Origin: Luminiphilus syltensis NOR5-1B | Lineage (GTDB): Bacteria > Pseudomonadota > Gammaproteobacteria > Pseudomonadales > Halieaceae | Assembly (NCBI RefSeq): GCF_000158175.1 | Contig: NZ_DS999411.1 | Span: 125,616 to 189,615 of the forward strand | Length of the DNA: 64,000 nucleotides | Direction of reading: 5' to 3' | In this document: positions 9,246 through 18,352 of the stretch, piece after piece | Layout of the letters: every line of letters starts with the position of its first letter | Position numbering within the stretch: the first letter of the stretch is position 1 | The notes under the pieces: generated by a model | Database searches by the model: none | The model's input: the letters and a program-made list of their open reading frames with translations, nothing else | Told to the model about the DNA's origin: nothing | Program-made: the position numbers and the translations under genes

Positions 9246-9272
9246 GCAGTAGTTCTCAAAAAGTAAGGGGCG

Positions 9273-9626
9273 TTAAAGATCACCGGCGGTATCCGCCTCG
9301 TCCATAGGTTGTCCGGCAAGGATATGTAGATGAAGGTGAAACACGGTTTGCCCGCCGTCTTCACCGTTGTTAACGACCAGACGAAAGCCATCGCCCACAC
9401 CGAGTTGCTGCGCCACCCTGCCCACCACCAGCATCAGATGCCCCAGCAACGCCTGATGCTCAACATCGGCATCAACCAATCGCGGAATCGGGGTCCGGGG
9501 GATAACCAATACATGGGTAGGCGCCTGCGGACTGATATCGCGAATAACCACACACTGGTCGTCCTCGTAGAGAAAGTCCGAGGGAATTTCGCCACGGGTG
9601 ATCTTGCCAAAAATGGTGTCCGACAT
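9273..9626 (-). CDS. HIT-family purine nucleoside phosphoramidase (HinT-like)
   Basis: This 117-residue histidine-triad protein begins MSDTIFGKITRGEIPSD, typical of HinT, and carries the catalytic HLHLHIL motif (residues ~98-104) after VVNNGEDGGQTV. HinT-type enzymes hydrolyse AMP-N-linked phosphoramidates such as lysyl-AMP adducts in the cytoplasm. It lies 27 bases upstream of alaS on the same strand, so the two are probably co-transcribed. Confidence 0.93.
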   Translation of the reverse strand: MSDTIFGKITRGEIPSDFLYEDDQCVVIRDISPQAPTHVLVIPRTPIPRLVDADVEHQALLGHLMLVVGRVAQQLGVGDGFRLVVNNGEDGGQTVFHLHLHILAGQPMDEADTAGDL

Positions 9627-9639
9627 TCTCCGACTCCCG

Positions 9640-9825
9640 TTAACGCAGCTTTTCGTCGGCGGTCAGCAGTCGCGCCTCGCTTTCCAGCATGGCGGGAATA
9701 TCATCACGGATGGGATACGCAAGCCCACTGGCCCGACAAATGAGCTCCTGCTTTTCTTCATCGTATTCCAGCGGCGCCTTGCTCACCGGACAGACGAGGA
9801 TTTCCAGTAATTTTCGATCAAGCAC
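9640..9825 (-). CDS. Trm112/YcaR-like small protein
   Basis: A 61-residue UPF0434/Trm112 family protein, very similar in layout to E. coli Yca[44 protein letters not shown]. The first zinc-type CPxC is CPVS here, so the metal site is probably lost. The start is taken as GTG 9825 because AGGAG lies 6 bases upstream; an in-frame TTG at 9831 would overlap that site. Function is not firmly known for this small-protein family. It precedes the HIT gene by 13 bases on the same strand. Confidence 0.88.
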   Translation of the reverse strand: MLDRKLLEILVCPVSKAPLEYDEEKQELICRASGLAYPIRDDIPAMLESEARLLTADEKLR

Positions 9826-9864
9826 AAGCAACTCCTGCTTTTTTGTGGGGGGCAGTATACGGCG

Positions 9865-10713
9865 TTATTGCGATTCAGGCATCGCCGGGACGAGCAGCTG
9901 CGGGTCGATGCGCTCGTTCATCCAGCTCATACGCCAGTCGAGATGGGCGCCGGTCGCACGCCCCGTGGCACCGACAGCGCCAATGGGGTCACCCACAGCA
10001 AGCTCATCGCCCACTGCAACATCGACGCGGCTCATGTGCAAAAACGAAGAGGACAGCCCATAACCGTGATCGAGAATCACTGTGCCGCCCGAATAAAACA
10101 GGTCGGGTTCCGCCAGCGTGACGATGCCCGGTGCCGGAGCGACCACCGGACTGCCGGTCGGTACGGCCACATCCACACCGTAATGGGGAGAGCCGGGCTT
10201 GCCATTGTAAAACCGCTGGCTGCCGTAAACCCCCGATATTGGACCCACCGCGGGCCATGAAAACCCGTCGCGGGCGGCATCGAGAAGATCCGGCCGGATT
10301 ATCCGCCGGGTCTTGGCGGCGCGGACAATCGCGCGCTCCCGCGCAATCCGTTCCAGTTGCTCCTGGGGCGGCTCAACGGTGCGCTGGGGCACCCCTTCCA
10401 CGCGCTGGATGTTGTACTCACGAGCCTTTACCGTAATTGACTGTGCGCAATCGCCGCTCGCGCTCACGACATTTAACGTGTAGTGGGGCGCCGCATCGCG
10501 ACCAAAACCCAACAGGAATAGACCATCGGGCAGCACCGGTACGACCGTTTCATCGAGACGCACCTCACTGCCAGGCAGAACACGACCCCAGAGCAATCCA
10601 CCCTGTTGAGTACTGGAGCCGATGTCGGCGCACTCCTGCGCCCGAGCCAGACTGGCGGTCAGTAGCGTTACCACCATTAGCGAACAGAAAAGCCGTCCCT
10701 GTCGACAAACCAT
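9865..10713 (-). CDS. M23-family metallopeptidase (murein endopeptidase-like), exported
   Basis: This 282-residue protein has a signal peptide (CSLMVVTLLTASLARAQ), a ~130-residue N-terminal region and a C-terminal LytM/M23 domain: HYGVDVAVPTGSPV (Zn ligands His, Asp), YGLSSSFLHMS, and ATGRATGAHLDWRMSW. M23 enzymes cut peptide cross-bridges of peptidoglycan in the periplasm. The last motif is HLDW rather than the common HLHW; my recollection is that this variant recurs in proteobacterial M23 proteins, so activity is not excluded. Start ATG 10713 is preferred over GTG 10731 because AAGGA lies just upstream. Divergent from greB. Confidence 0.88.
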   Translation of the reverse strand: MVCRQGRLFCSLMVVTLLTASLARAQECADIGSSTQQGGLLWGRVLPGSEVRLDETVVPVLPDGLFLLGFGRDAAPHYTLNVVSASGDCAQSITVKAREYNIQRVEGVPQRTVEPPQEQLERIARERAIVRAAKTRRIIRPDLLDAARDGFSWPAVGPISGVYGSQRFYNGKPGSPHYGVDVAVPTGSPVVAPAPGIVTLAEPDLFYSGGTVILDHGYGLSSSFLHMSRVDVAVGDELAVGDPIGAVGATGRATGAHLDWRMSWMNERIDPQLLVPAMPESQ

Positions 10714-10798
10714 AAATCCTTTCCCCACCAATCCTTACTATGCCCTGACCGCAATTATTGTACTAACACGCCGCGCAAAGATTTCCTACACTGCTCCC

Positions 10799-11305
10799 AT
10801 GGGACGTTATCGACCACCGAGAGCCAAGGGCTCGCCGTATATCACCCCCGAAGGTGAGGCCGCACTTCGAGCCGAGTTACAGGCACTCTGGAAGGAGGAG
10901 CGCCCGGTAGTCACCGCCGCGGTTCAGGCCGCCGCTGGCAATGGCGATCGGTCCGAAAACGGGGATTATATCTACGGCAAGAAGCGTTTGCGGGAAATCG
11001 ATTCCCGCGTCCGTTTTCTGCGCAAGCGACTTGAGGAATTGACCGTCGTACGCGACCCGCCCAGCGATCGCGGCAAAGCCTATTTTGGCGCCTGGGTGGA
11101 TCTGGAAAATCCCGACGGGGAGCGGGTGACCTGGCGAGTGGTCGGGCCCGACGAGTTCGACCTTCAGGCGGGAAAGCTCAGCTGCGATTCGCCACTGGGA
11201 CGCGCGCTACTCGGCAAACCGATTGATAGCGAGATCACTATCGACAGTCCTTCGGGGGACCAGTACTGGTATCTTTTGGATGTACGCTACCAGCCACCGG
11301 CCTGA
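10799..11305 (+). CDS. greB: Transcription elongation factor GreB
   Basis: This 168-residue Gre factor rescues backtracked RNA polymerase by stimulating transcript cleavage. The N-terminal coiled coil contains the tip acidic residues in GDRSENGDYIYGKKRLREID, and the C-terminal FKBP-like domain ends YWYLLDVRYQPPA. YGKKRLREID and the length fit GreB better than GreA. The start is set at ATG 10799 (MGRYRPPRAKGSPYIT) because homology begins there; the open frame extends upstream to 10622 without similarity. Confidence 0.95.
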   Translation: MGRYRPPRAKGSPYITPEGEAALRAELQALWKEERPVVTAAVQAAAGNGDRSENGDYIYGKKRLREIDSRVRFLRKRLEELTVVRDPPSDRGKAYFGAWVDLENPDGERVTWRVVGPDEFDLQAGKLSCDSPLGRALLGKPIDSEITIDSPSGDQYWYLLDVRYQPPA

Positions 11306-11308
11306 GCC

Positions 11309-11340
11309 GATAGCTGATAGCCGATAGCGTCAGCTGTCTT
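11309..11340. repeat. Short GATAGC tandem repeat with weak terminator-like hairpin
   Basis: GATAGC occurs three times with a 7-base period (11309, 11316, 11323) in the 44 bases between the converging greB and TonB-receptor genes. AGCTGA (11312-11317) and TCAGCT (11330-11335) can pair, followed by TGTCTTTT. This may be a weak terminator for greB; the stem is short and the loop long. Confidence 0.35.
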
Positions 11341-11349
11341 TTGCAGCGC

Positions 11350-13491
11350 TCAGAACTGCCACTCGGCGCCTACCGAGGCGGTAAACGGCTTATTGGGGCG
11401 GGGGCCGTCGGGCTGGCGCGACACCACGGCGCGCTCGTCAAAGACATTCTCAATCTTGGCAAAACCAATCAGACCATCGCGAATAGCGTAGCGACTGACA
11501 AGGTCAACCACGAGATAGCTGTCGGTCTCTGAAAAACGCGAGTCGGAACGATTGCAGCCGATATCCACGCACATGTTGTCGCTGAATTTAACCACGGCGT
11601 AGCTGTCCCAGCCCATGGTGGTTTCAATGCCCGTACGCAGGCTCAGCGTGTTTTCCGGGATCGACGCCAAAGTATCGCCATCCCGCACCCCGGAAACCGG
11701 GTTGTCGCCATCGGCTTCGGCGATCGTATGGGTGTACATCAGGGTCAGTGGAATAGTGGTGCTACCCCAGTCAAAAATAGTGCCCGCCTGAACCTCAAGG
11801 CCAGAGATCACGGCCTCCCCCGTGGTAAAACTGCCCGAGGTCGCGCCATTGGAGCAGGGATCGGCGTTGGAGCAGTTCTCGGCCTTGTCGGAGAAGTCAC
11901 TGTAAAAGCCCACCGCTTCGACAAACACGTCCGAGTCCCATCGGAAACCGGCCTCCCAGTTGATACTGGTCTCGGGATCCTCCGATTCGGTTGCACCCGA
12001 ACCCAGCGGTGAAAAGCCGCGATGAACGCCGGCAATAAGCTGCAGGTTGTCATTCCACTGATAGCGCGCGGAAATACCGGGCAACCATTCACTGTTGCTA
12101 TTGCTGCGTTGCGCCGACACGGTGGAGCGCTCGGGATCGGCAAAACGCCGCTGCCTGGAATCAATGGTCTCGTAGCGCAGCGCCAAATCGACTCTGAGTG
12201 CGTCGGTGACCCGCCACTGATCGGTCAACCAGAATGCTTCGGCATCCGCACCTTCAAGCCGGTTATTGCTACCCGTGGGGGCAACCACATCCCGGTAAAC
12301 CAGCTCACCATCGATCTGGTCATAGACCTCGACCGGCTGAAAGCGATCTACATCGTCCCGGTGCACCCGCGCACCCAGCGCCAGCGAGTGATTGTTGAGG
12401 ACCCAATCGACATTAGCCTGGACACCCTCGGAGACATAGGATCGGTTGTTGTGTTTCACCCGGACATCGGCCACATCCACCGTACCGTCGAGAATTCCCT
12501 GCGCCGTTGCATCGCCGGCGTTGGCCGCCTCTAACCACTGGCCGCCATTATCGAGCTTGAACCAGTCACGGCTGAACTCATTGCGGTAAACAGAGGCGGT
12601 CAGTGTGGCCTGTTCACTGAGGGCAAGCTGATAATTGACACTCAGGCCCGTGTGCCGGGTATCCATTTCATCGAGTATCGACAGACCGTAGCGACGCTCT
12701 TCATCGGCTGCAAAATCGACATCGGTGAGGCCCAGGTACGTCTCATCCGACTCCTCGATGGAATGCTGGGCCTTGACCAGCAGTGACTGTCGCTCGCCTT
12801 CCCAGCCAAGCTTCACCAGATAATCTTCGATACGGTACCCGGTGTCATTGCCCGAGCGGTCGATAGACTTGAAGCCATCCGAATGCCGCTGGGTGGTCTC
12901 CACCAGCGCCGAAAAATTACCCATGCGCATTCCATAGTTGGCCAGCAAATCACCCTGATTATCCTGGCCATAACTCAAACGGAGGCGTCCGCCGGCCTGC
13001 TCGGGAATCGGGGTGGATACCATATTCACCACACCACCGGTGGTTTGCGGCCCATGCCGCAGTAAGGAGGCGCCTTTGAGCACTTCGATACTGTGCATTC
13101 TGGCGGTCGTCGGAAAATAATAGGCGGCGGGGGCGGCGTAGGGTGCGGGCGCCATCAGGATTCCATCCTCCATCAGCGTCACCTTGGCCGAACGCTCGGA
13201 GGTTGCACCACGGATTCCAATATTCGGCCGCAAACCAAAGCCGTCCTCCTCGCGGATATACAGCCCCGGGACCGTGCGCAACAGCTGGTTGATATCGGTA
13301 GCCACCTCGATCGACAACTGTTGCGAGTCAATCAACGCACCGGTTCCTGCAAGATCACGGACGTTATCGCGAGAACCAATAATGGTCATTTCTTCAAGGA
13401 GACCCACCGAGGCTTCGTCGGCAATAACCGGCGCAGCCAGCACAGCGGCCAGGGAAACGGCAAGCGGCGCAGGAGTAAACAGTGATGACAT
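11350..13491 (-). CDS. TonB-dependent outer-membrane receptor, FecA-like
   Basis: A 713-residue outer-membrane receptor. A signal peptide (MSSLFTPAPLAVSLAAVLAAPVIADE) is followed by a TonB-box-like EEMTIIGSR, the plug domain (VPGLYIREEDGFGLRPNIGIRG; VLKGASLLRHGPQTTGGVVNMV) and a C-terminal beta-barrel ending in aromatic F (SVGAEWQF). Plug wording is closest to Fe(III)-dicitrate/siderophore receptors of the FecA group. It would import a ferric chelate using TonB energy. Start ATG 13491 gives a proper signal peptide; the frame upstream to 13590 is non-coding and holds a Fur-box-like site. No anti-sigma/sigma pair (FecIR) is adjacent. Confidence 0.9.
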   Translation of the reverse strand: MSSLFTPAPLAVSLAAVLAAPVIADEASVGLLEEMTIIGSRDNVRDLAGTGALIDSQQLSIEVATDINQLLRTVPGLYIREEDGFGLRPNIGIRGATSERSAKVTLMEDGILMAPAPYAAPAAYYFPTTARMHSIEVLKGASLLRHGPQTTGGVVNMVSTPIPEQAGGRLRLSYGQDNQGDLLANYGMRMGNFSALVETTQRHSDGFKSIDRSGNDTGYRIEDYLVKLGWEGERQSLLVKAQHSIEESDETYLGLTDVDFAADEERRYGLSILDEMDTRHTGLSVNYQLALSEQATLTASVYRNEFSRDWFKLDNGGQWLEAANAGDATAQGILDGTVDVADVRVKHNNRSYVSEGVQANVDWVLNNHSLALGARVHRDDVDRFQPVEVYDQIDGELVYRDVVAPTGSNNRLEGADAEAFWLTDQWRVTDALRVDLALRYETIDSRQRRFADPERSTVSAQRSNSNSEWLPGISARYQWNDNLQLIAGVHRGFSPLGSGATESEDPETSINWEAGFRWDSDVFVEAVGFYSDFSDKAENCSNADPCSNGATSGSFTTGEAVISGLEVQAGTIFDWGSTTIPLTLMYTHTIAEADGDNPVSGVRDGDTLASIPENTLSLRTGIETTMGWDSYAVVKFSDNMCVDIGCNRSDSRFSETDSYLVVDLVSRYAIRDGLIGFAKIENVFDERAVVSRQPDGPRPNKPFTASVGAEWQF

Positions 13492-13536
13492 AACAAACGG
13501 CTCCAATCTTCGAACTTCAAACACTTCAGCGAAAAC

Positions 13537-13555
13537 AATAATGCGAACCATTATC
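13537..13555 (-). promoter_or_regulatory. Fur-box-like operator
   Basis: AATAATGCGAACCATTATC matches the 19-bp Fur consensus (GATAATGATAATCATTATC) at about 14-15 positions, including both outer half-sites ATAATG and CATTATC. It lies ~45 bases upstream of the receptor start codon, where iron-bound Fur would repress it. The divergent gcvP reads away from the same gap and could be affected too. Confidence 0.75.
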
Positions 13556-13716
13556 ATTTGCAAGTGATATGAGTGAAAATTTATCGCCAATTACCACGTC
13601 AAAGCAAGGGAATTTGCCGATTCCAACACCCTCCTGGATTGTTGCCGGGAGCGGCGATTGTTAGCATGCCTTCTGTCACCACATCTCTGCCTGCCAGGGC
13701 CCCAGCCGGAACCGCA

Positions 13717-16620
13717 ATGACAAACCCCGAGTGCGCCACCTCCCTCGCGCAACTGACCGACGACAAGGCATTCCTGCCACGTCACATTGGTCCTACACCC
13801 ACCCAACAAGCGGAGATGGCCCAGGCTATTGGCTATCCGTCACTCGAGGCCCTCATCGACGCCACACTGCCCGAGCAGATTCGGCGCGCCGCGCCCATGA
13901 ACCTTGAGGGGCCCCGCAGCGAGCAACAGGTGCTGGAGTATTTGCAACACTACGCGGATCAAAATGTCGTGAAACGCAGCGTCATTGGCATGGGCTACCA
14001 CGACACCTTCACCCCCGCTGTCATTCAACGCAACGTATTGGAAAACCCCGGTTGGTACACGGCTTACACGCCCTATCAACCTGAAATTTCCCAGGGCCGA
14101 CTCGAAGTCCTGCTCACTTTTCAGCAGATGGTCATGGACCTCACTGGCATGGACCTCGCCAATGCCTCGCTACTCGATGAGGGAACGGCGGCGGCGGAAG
14201 CCATGACGCTGGTGCAGCGGGTGAACAAGAAGAACCGGAGCAAGCGTTTTGTGGTTGCCGGTGACTGCCACCCCCAAACCATTGCCCTGCTCCGCTCTCG
14301 GGCGGAGCCGCTGGGTCTTATGGTTGATGTCGCAAACCCCGACGAACTGCTGGATCCCGGGGAGGCCTTCGGCCTGCTGGTTCAATACCCGGGCACCTAC
14401 GGCAACGTCGTTGATCTCAAAGCCATCACGGAAGCAGGCCATGCGCGCAATACCCTGGTGGTCGCGGCCAGCGACCTGCTGGCACTCACCCTACTGGAAT
14501 CCCCCGGCGCGCAGGGTGTGGATGTCGTTGTCGGCAATACCCAGCGCTTCGGCGTGCCGATGGGTTTTGGCGGGCCCCACGCCGCCTTCTTCGCCACCCG
14601 AGAGGCGTACAAACGGTCCACCCCCGGACGCATCATCGGCGTATCGGTGGACCGTCACGGCAACAGCGCTCTGCGTATGGCCATGCAAACCCGCGAGCAA
14701 CATATCCGACGTGAAAAAGCGACGAGTAATATTTGCACTGCCCAGGCGCTACTGGCCATTATGGCCGCGCTCTACGCGATGTACCACGGGCCCCGGGGTC
14801 TGCGCCGAATCGGCGAGCGTGTTCATGGACTGACGTCCCTACTGCGACAGGCACTGGCTGATGCCGGTATCACGGTGCGCAACGAGCACTGGTTTGACAC
14901 GCTGACGGTCGAGGTCGGTGAGGCGCAATCCACATTGATCGAGGCAGCACTCGATTCGGGTTTCAATCTACGGGTGGTCGGCCACGACGCCGTCGGTATC
15001 GCCCTCGATGAGACGACCACGTTTTCGGAAGTCGCCCAGTTAGCCACGCTGCTGGGTGCCGATATCCCGCCATCGGCGGTAGACGAACAACTGGCCCCAT
15101 CAGGAATCCCCGAAGCCCTCCGGCGGGAGGTCGACTACCTGCAGCATCCCCTATTCAACGATTTTCATTCTGAGACGGCGATGCTGCGCTACCTCAAACG
15201 TCTGGAAAACAAGGATATTTCGCTGACCCGGGCAATGATTCCATTGGGCAGCTGCACCATGAAGCTCAATGCCACCACCGAGATGCTACCGGTTACCTGG
15301 CCTGAATTCGCACGCCTTCACCCCTTCGCACCCATGGACCAGTGTCGGGGTTATCAGGCCCTGTTCAAGGAACTCGAGGCGTGGCTGTGCGAATGCACCG
15401 GCTATGACGCTATGTCGCTGCAGCCCAATGCCGGCTCCCAGGGTGAGTACGCCGGGCTGCTGGCGATTCGTCGTTATCACCAGGCCCGGGGCGATCACCA
15501 GCGGGATATCTGCCTGATTCCCTCATCGGCCCACGGAACCAATCCCGCCAGCGCGGTCATGGCCGGGATGCAGGTGGTCATTGTCGCCTGCGATACCCAG
15601 GGCAACGTCGATATGAGCGACTTAAGGGACAAGGTCACCCAGCACAGCGAACGCCTCGCCGCGATTATGGTGACTTACCCATCGACCCACGGCGTGTTCG
15701 AAGAATCCATTGTCGATCTCTGCGCCTTGATTCACGACCACGGCGGGCAGGTGTATGTCGACGGTGCCAACCTCAATGCGCTGATTGGACTCGCGGCACC
15801 GGGCCATTTTGGCGCCGATGTTTCACACCTCAATCTGCACAAAACATTCTGTATCCCTCACGGGGGTGGTGGTCCCGGCATGGGCCCCATCGGTGTTCGC
15901 GGGCATCTCGCCGACTACCTGCCCAACTCAACGGTTGCGCCAATACCGGGACTGCCCGCGGAAAATGATACGGTCTCCTCGGCACCCTACGGAAGCGCCT
16001 CGATACTGCCCATCTCCTGGACGTATATCGCCCTGATGGGGGCCGAGGGCCTTACCCGGGCGAGCGAGGTCGCGATATTGAATGCCAACTATGTGGCGCA
16101 TCGCCTGCAGCGGCATTTCGATATTCTCTACACCGGCAGTGCGGGCACCGTGGCACACGAATGCATCGTCGACATCCGCCCTCTTAAAGCCGCTACCGGC
16201 ATTTCCGAAGAGGACGTCGCCAAACGCCTGGTGGACTTCGGCTTCCACGCCCCCACCATGTCCTTCCCTGTGGCAGGAACGCTCATGATCGAGCCCACCG
16301 AATCGGAATCACTCGCCGAACTCGACCGCTTCTGCGACGCCATGATTGCCATCCGTGAAGAGATCCGACGAGTCGAAAGTGGCGCCCTCGATGCGGAGGA
16401 TAATCCACTGAAGAATGCGCCACACACCCTCTCACTGGTGACTTCAGATAACTGGCCCCACAGCTACACCCGTCAGCAGGCGGCCTATCCGGTGGCGTCG
16501 TTACGACAGGACAAATACTGGGCACCGGTTTCCCGGGTGGATAACGTCTACGGCGACCGCAACCTGTTCTGTGCCTGCCCCGGCATGGAGGTCTGGCAGG
16601 AAGAAAGTGCTACTGAGTAA
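13717..16620 (+). CDS. gcvP: Glycine dehydrogenase (decarboxylating), P-protein
   Basis: The PLP-dependent P-protein of the glycine cleavage system decarboxylates glycine and passes the aminomethyl group to lipoyl-GcvH. The 967-residue single-chain form has both halves: FLPRHIGP and [19 protein letters not shown] near the start, and the PLP lysine in [18 protein letters not shown] in the second half. The frame is open from 13573, with ATGs at 13573, 13666 and 13717. The last is chosen because [14 protein letters not shown] then aligns with the short N-terminus of E. coli GcvP. No gcvT or gcvH is adjacent and no glycine riboswitch was seen upstream. Confidence 0.95.
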   Translation: MTNPECATSLAQLTDDKAFLPRHIGPTPTQQAEMAQAIGYPSLEALIDATLPEQIRRAAPMNLEGPRSEQQVLEYLQHYADQNVVKRSVIGMGYHDTFTPAVIQRNVLENPGWYTAYTPYQPEISQGRLEVLLTFQQMVMDLTGMDLANASLLDEGTAAAEAMTLVQRVNKKNRSKRFVVAGDCHPQTIALLRSRAEPLGLMVDVANPDELLDPGEAFGLLVQYPGTYGNVVDLKAITEAGHARNTLVVAASDLLALTLLESPGAQGVDVVVGNTQRFGVPMGFGGPHAAFFATREAYKRSTPGRIIGVSVDRHGNSALRMAMQTREQHIRREKATSNICTAQALLAIMAALYAMYHGPRGLRRIGERVHGLTSLLRQALADAGITVRNEHWFDTLTVEVGEAQSTLIEAALDSGFNLRVVGHDAVGIALDETTTFSEVAQLATLLGADIPPSAVDEQLAPSGIPEALRREVDYLQHPLFNDFHSETAMLRYLKRLENKDISLTRAMIPLGSCTMKLNATTEMLPVTWPEFARLHPFAPMDQCRGYQALFKELEAWLCECTGYDAMSLQPNAGSQGEYAGLLAIRRYHQARGDHQRDICLIPSSAHGTNPASAVMAGMQVVIVACDTQGNVDMSDLRDKVTQHSERLAAIMVTYPSTHGVFEESIVDLCALIHDHGGQVYVDGANLNALIGLAAPGHFGADVSHLNLHKTFCIPHGGGGPGMGPIGVRGHLADYLPNSTVAPIPGLPAENDTVSSAPYGSASILPISWTYIALMGAEGLTRASEVAILNANYVAHRLQRHFDILYTGSAGTVAHECIVDIRPLKAATGISEEDVAKRLVDFGFHAPTMSFPVAGTLMIEPTESESLAELDRFCDAMIAIREEIRRVESGALDAEDNPLKNAPHTLSLVTSDNWPHSYTRQQAAYPVASLRQDKYWAPVSRVDNVYGDRNLFCACPGMEVWQEESATE

Positions 16621-16956
16621 AATCGGGATTTCGATATGACCTCCGGAACGAACGGCTCGAGCACAAGCTGATCTTATGCTACCAAGGGCGCTCTATACGT
16701 ACCTCGGTCAGTACTGTGCAAGGTCGGTAGACGGCTTGAACGTCGGCGGCAAACGCATCGCTTTTTCTAAAACTCCCACACCAGACATTCTGGTCGCTGG
16801 ACCTTGGCCAATGCACTACGCAAACAACGGCCCGTGATAACGAAACACGCCACAGCCTGATCGTGCGCCCACAGACAGTGACCGTATTCGTAGCAACACA
16901 GACTCGGATATGAATCTCTGAAGTATACTCACGGCTCACAGGGTGAGGGCATTATC
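16621..16956. other. Intergenic stretch, no gene recognised
   Basis: The 336 bases between gcvP and the CoA-transferase gene hold no open frame with recognisable similarity and no convincing hairpin terminator. A 260-base minus-strand frame (16679-16939) has no recognisable features. The last ~40 bases contain AGTATACT (16922-16929), which could be a -10 element for the downstream gene, though no good -35 is visible. Confidence 0.5.
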
Positions 16957-18150
16957 ATGAGTCAATCGCGTCCACTGGAAGGGCTCCGCGTTATCGAGAT
17001 GGGGCAACTACTGGCGGGACCATTTACCGGTACGATTCTCGGCTATTTCGGTGCCGAGGTGATCAAGGTCGAGCCACCAACCGGCGATCCGATTCGCGGC
17101 TGGCGAGAAGTGCGAAACGGCACCTCGCTCTGGTATCACTCGTTGGGTCGCAATAAAAAAAGCGTCACCCTGGATCTCAAGACCGATCGTGGGCGCGAAC
17201 TTGCCAAGCAACTCCTGCTCATGGCCGATATCGTGGTCGAGAACTTTCGGCCGGGCGCGATGGAGAGCTGGGGGCTCGGTCCCGACGACATAAAGCCAGA
17301 AAACCCGGGTATCATTTATACCCGCATATCGGGCTACGGCCAGGACGGACCCTTTGCCGCGAAACCGGGCTACGCATCGGTGACCGAGGGCTATGGTGGA
17401 TTGCGTTACATCAATGGTGAGCCCGGTAAAACACCGGTCAGACCCAACATATCCATCGGCGACACCCTGTCAGCAATCCATGCCGCGCTCGGTGTCGCCC
17501 TCGCGGTCATCGAGCGGAGCAAATCGGGCGCTGGACAGGTCGTTGACGTGGCGCTTTACGAATCGATCTTTAATCTGCTCGAGGGAATCGTCCCTGAGTA
17601 CGACGGTGCCAACGTGGTGCGGGAGCCTTCAGGGACAACCATCACCGGCATCGTGCCCACCAACACCTATCTGTGTAAAGACGGCAAGTATGTGATCATT
17701 GGCGGCAATGGCGACTCCATTTTCAAGCGACTGATGATTGAAGTGGGCAGGCCCGATATGGCCGAAGACCCAGAGCTCGAACACAATGCCGGTCGGGTGG
17801 TGCACCAGGACCGTCTCGATCAGGCCTTGGCTGACTGGTGCGCCGGTATCGACTCGACCGAGGTTATCCAACGCCTCGAAGACGTTCGGGTGCCCGTCGG
17901 TCCCATCTACAGCGTCGCCGACATGATGGACGATCCGCACTATCAGGCCAGGGGCATGTTCGAGTCCGTCGAGATTGACGGAAAGCCACTGAAAATTCCG
18001 GCAATCATGCCGAAGCTATCGCAAACACCGGGGGCTACCCAATGGCCTGGCGGACGCATTGGCAGTCACAACGACGAAGTGCTTGGCGACCTGTTGAACT
18101 TATCGGCAGACGAACTCGCCGAACTCAAGGCTTCGGGTGTCACCGCCTGA
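16957..18150 (+). CDS. CaiB/BaiF-type (class III) CoA-transferase
   Basis: A 397-residue family III CoA-transferase that moves CoA from one acyl-CoA to another carboxylic acid. It starts with PLEGLRVIEMGQLLAGPF and FGAEVIKVEPP, has VVENFRPGAMESWGLG and YTRISGYGQDGP, and the catalytic Asp in NISIGDTLSAIHA (~residue 169), where the acyl-Asp anhydride forms in this family. Donor and acceptor cannot be read from sequence; known relatives use carnitine, formate/oxalate, itaconate or mesaconate. It converges on the hydantoinase genes and is separated from them by a shared terminator. GAGGG lies ahead of the ATG. Confidence 0.9.
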   Translation: MSQSRPLEGLRVIEMGQLLAGPFTGTILGYFGAEVIKVEPPTGDPIRGWREVRNGTSLWYHSLGRNKKSVTLDLKTDRGRELAKQLLLMADIVVENFRPGAMESWGLGPDDIKPENPGIIYTRISGYGQDGPFAAKPGYASVTEGYGGLRYINGEPGKTPVRPNISIGDTLSAIHAALGVALAVIERSKSGAGQVVDVALYESIFNLLEGIVPEYDGANVVREPSGTTITGIVPTNTYLCKDGKYVIIGGNGDSIFKRLMIEVGRPDMAEDPELEHNAGRVVHQDRLDQALADWCAGIDSTEVIQRLEDVRVPVGPIYSVADMMDDPHYQARGMFESVEIDGKPLKIPAIMPKLSQTPGATQWPGGRIGSHNDEVLGDLLNLSADELAELKASGVTA

Positions 18151-18306
18151 GAGACCAATAGCCGGTTTGCGGCCCGCTAAAAGAGGTTCCTTGCGTATTT
18201 AGGGATCGCCTATGACCCCGCATGTACTTTGCGTACAACGTCGTGCCTGATGTGGTACCTGGCCGGCGCAGTGCACGCCTTGATCCCGCTAACCCGCGTT
18301 GAACCC

Positions 18307-18335
18307 AAAAAAAAGCCACCCCATGGGTGGCTTTT
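18307..18335. terminator. Bidirectional intrinsic terminator
   Basis: AAAAGCCACCC (18311-18321), loop CAT, GGGTGGCTTTT (18325-18335): a perfect 11-bp stem. Read on the minus strand it is followed by a run of eight T, the classic terminator for the hydantoinase operon. On the plus strand TTTT lies within the stem, giving a weaker terminator for the CoA-transferase gene. Confidence 0.85.
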
Positions 18336-18352
18336 GTTAGTGCGCAAGAAAA

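Noticed and set aside
9925..9975. HLDW in place of HLHW in the M23 peptidase as evidence of an inactive enzyme
   Set aside because: From memory the ATGRATG-x-HLDWR variant recurs in many proteobacterial M23 proteins, so it is not a sign of decay on its own.
13492..13716. Glycine riboswitch ahead of gcvP
   Set aside because: No tandem glycine aptamer-like conserved segments could be recognised in this short region, which also contains the Fur-type site and the divergent receptor promoter.
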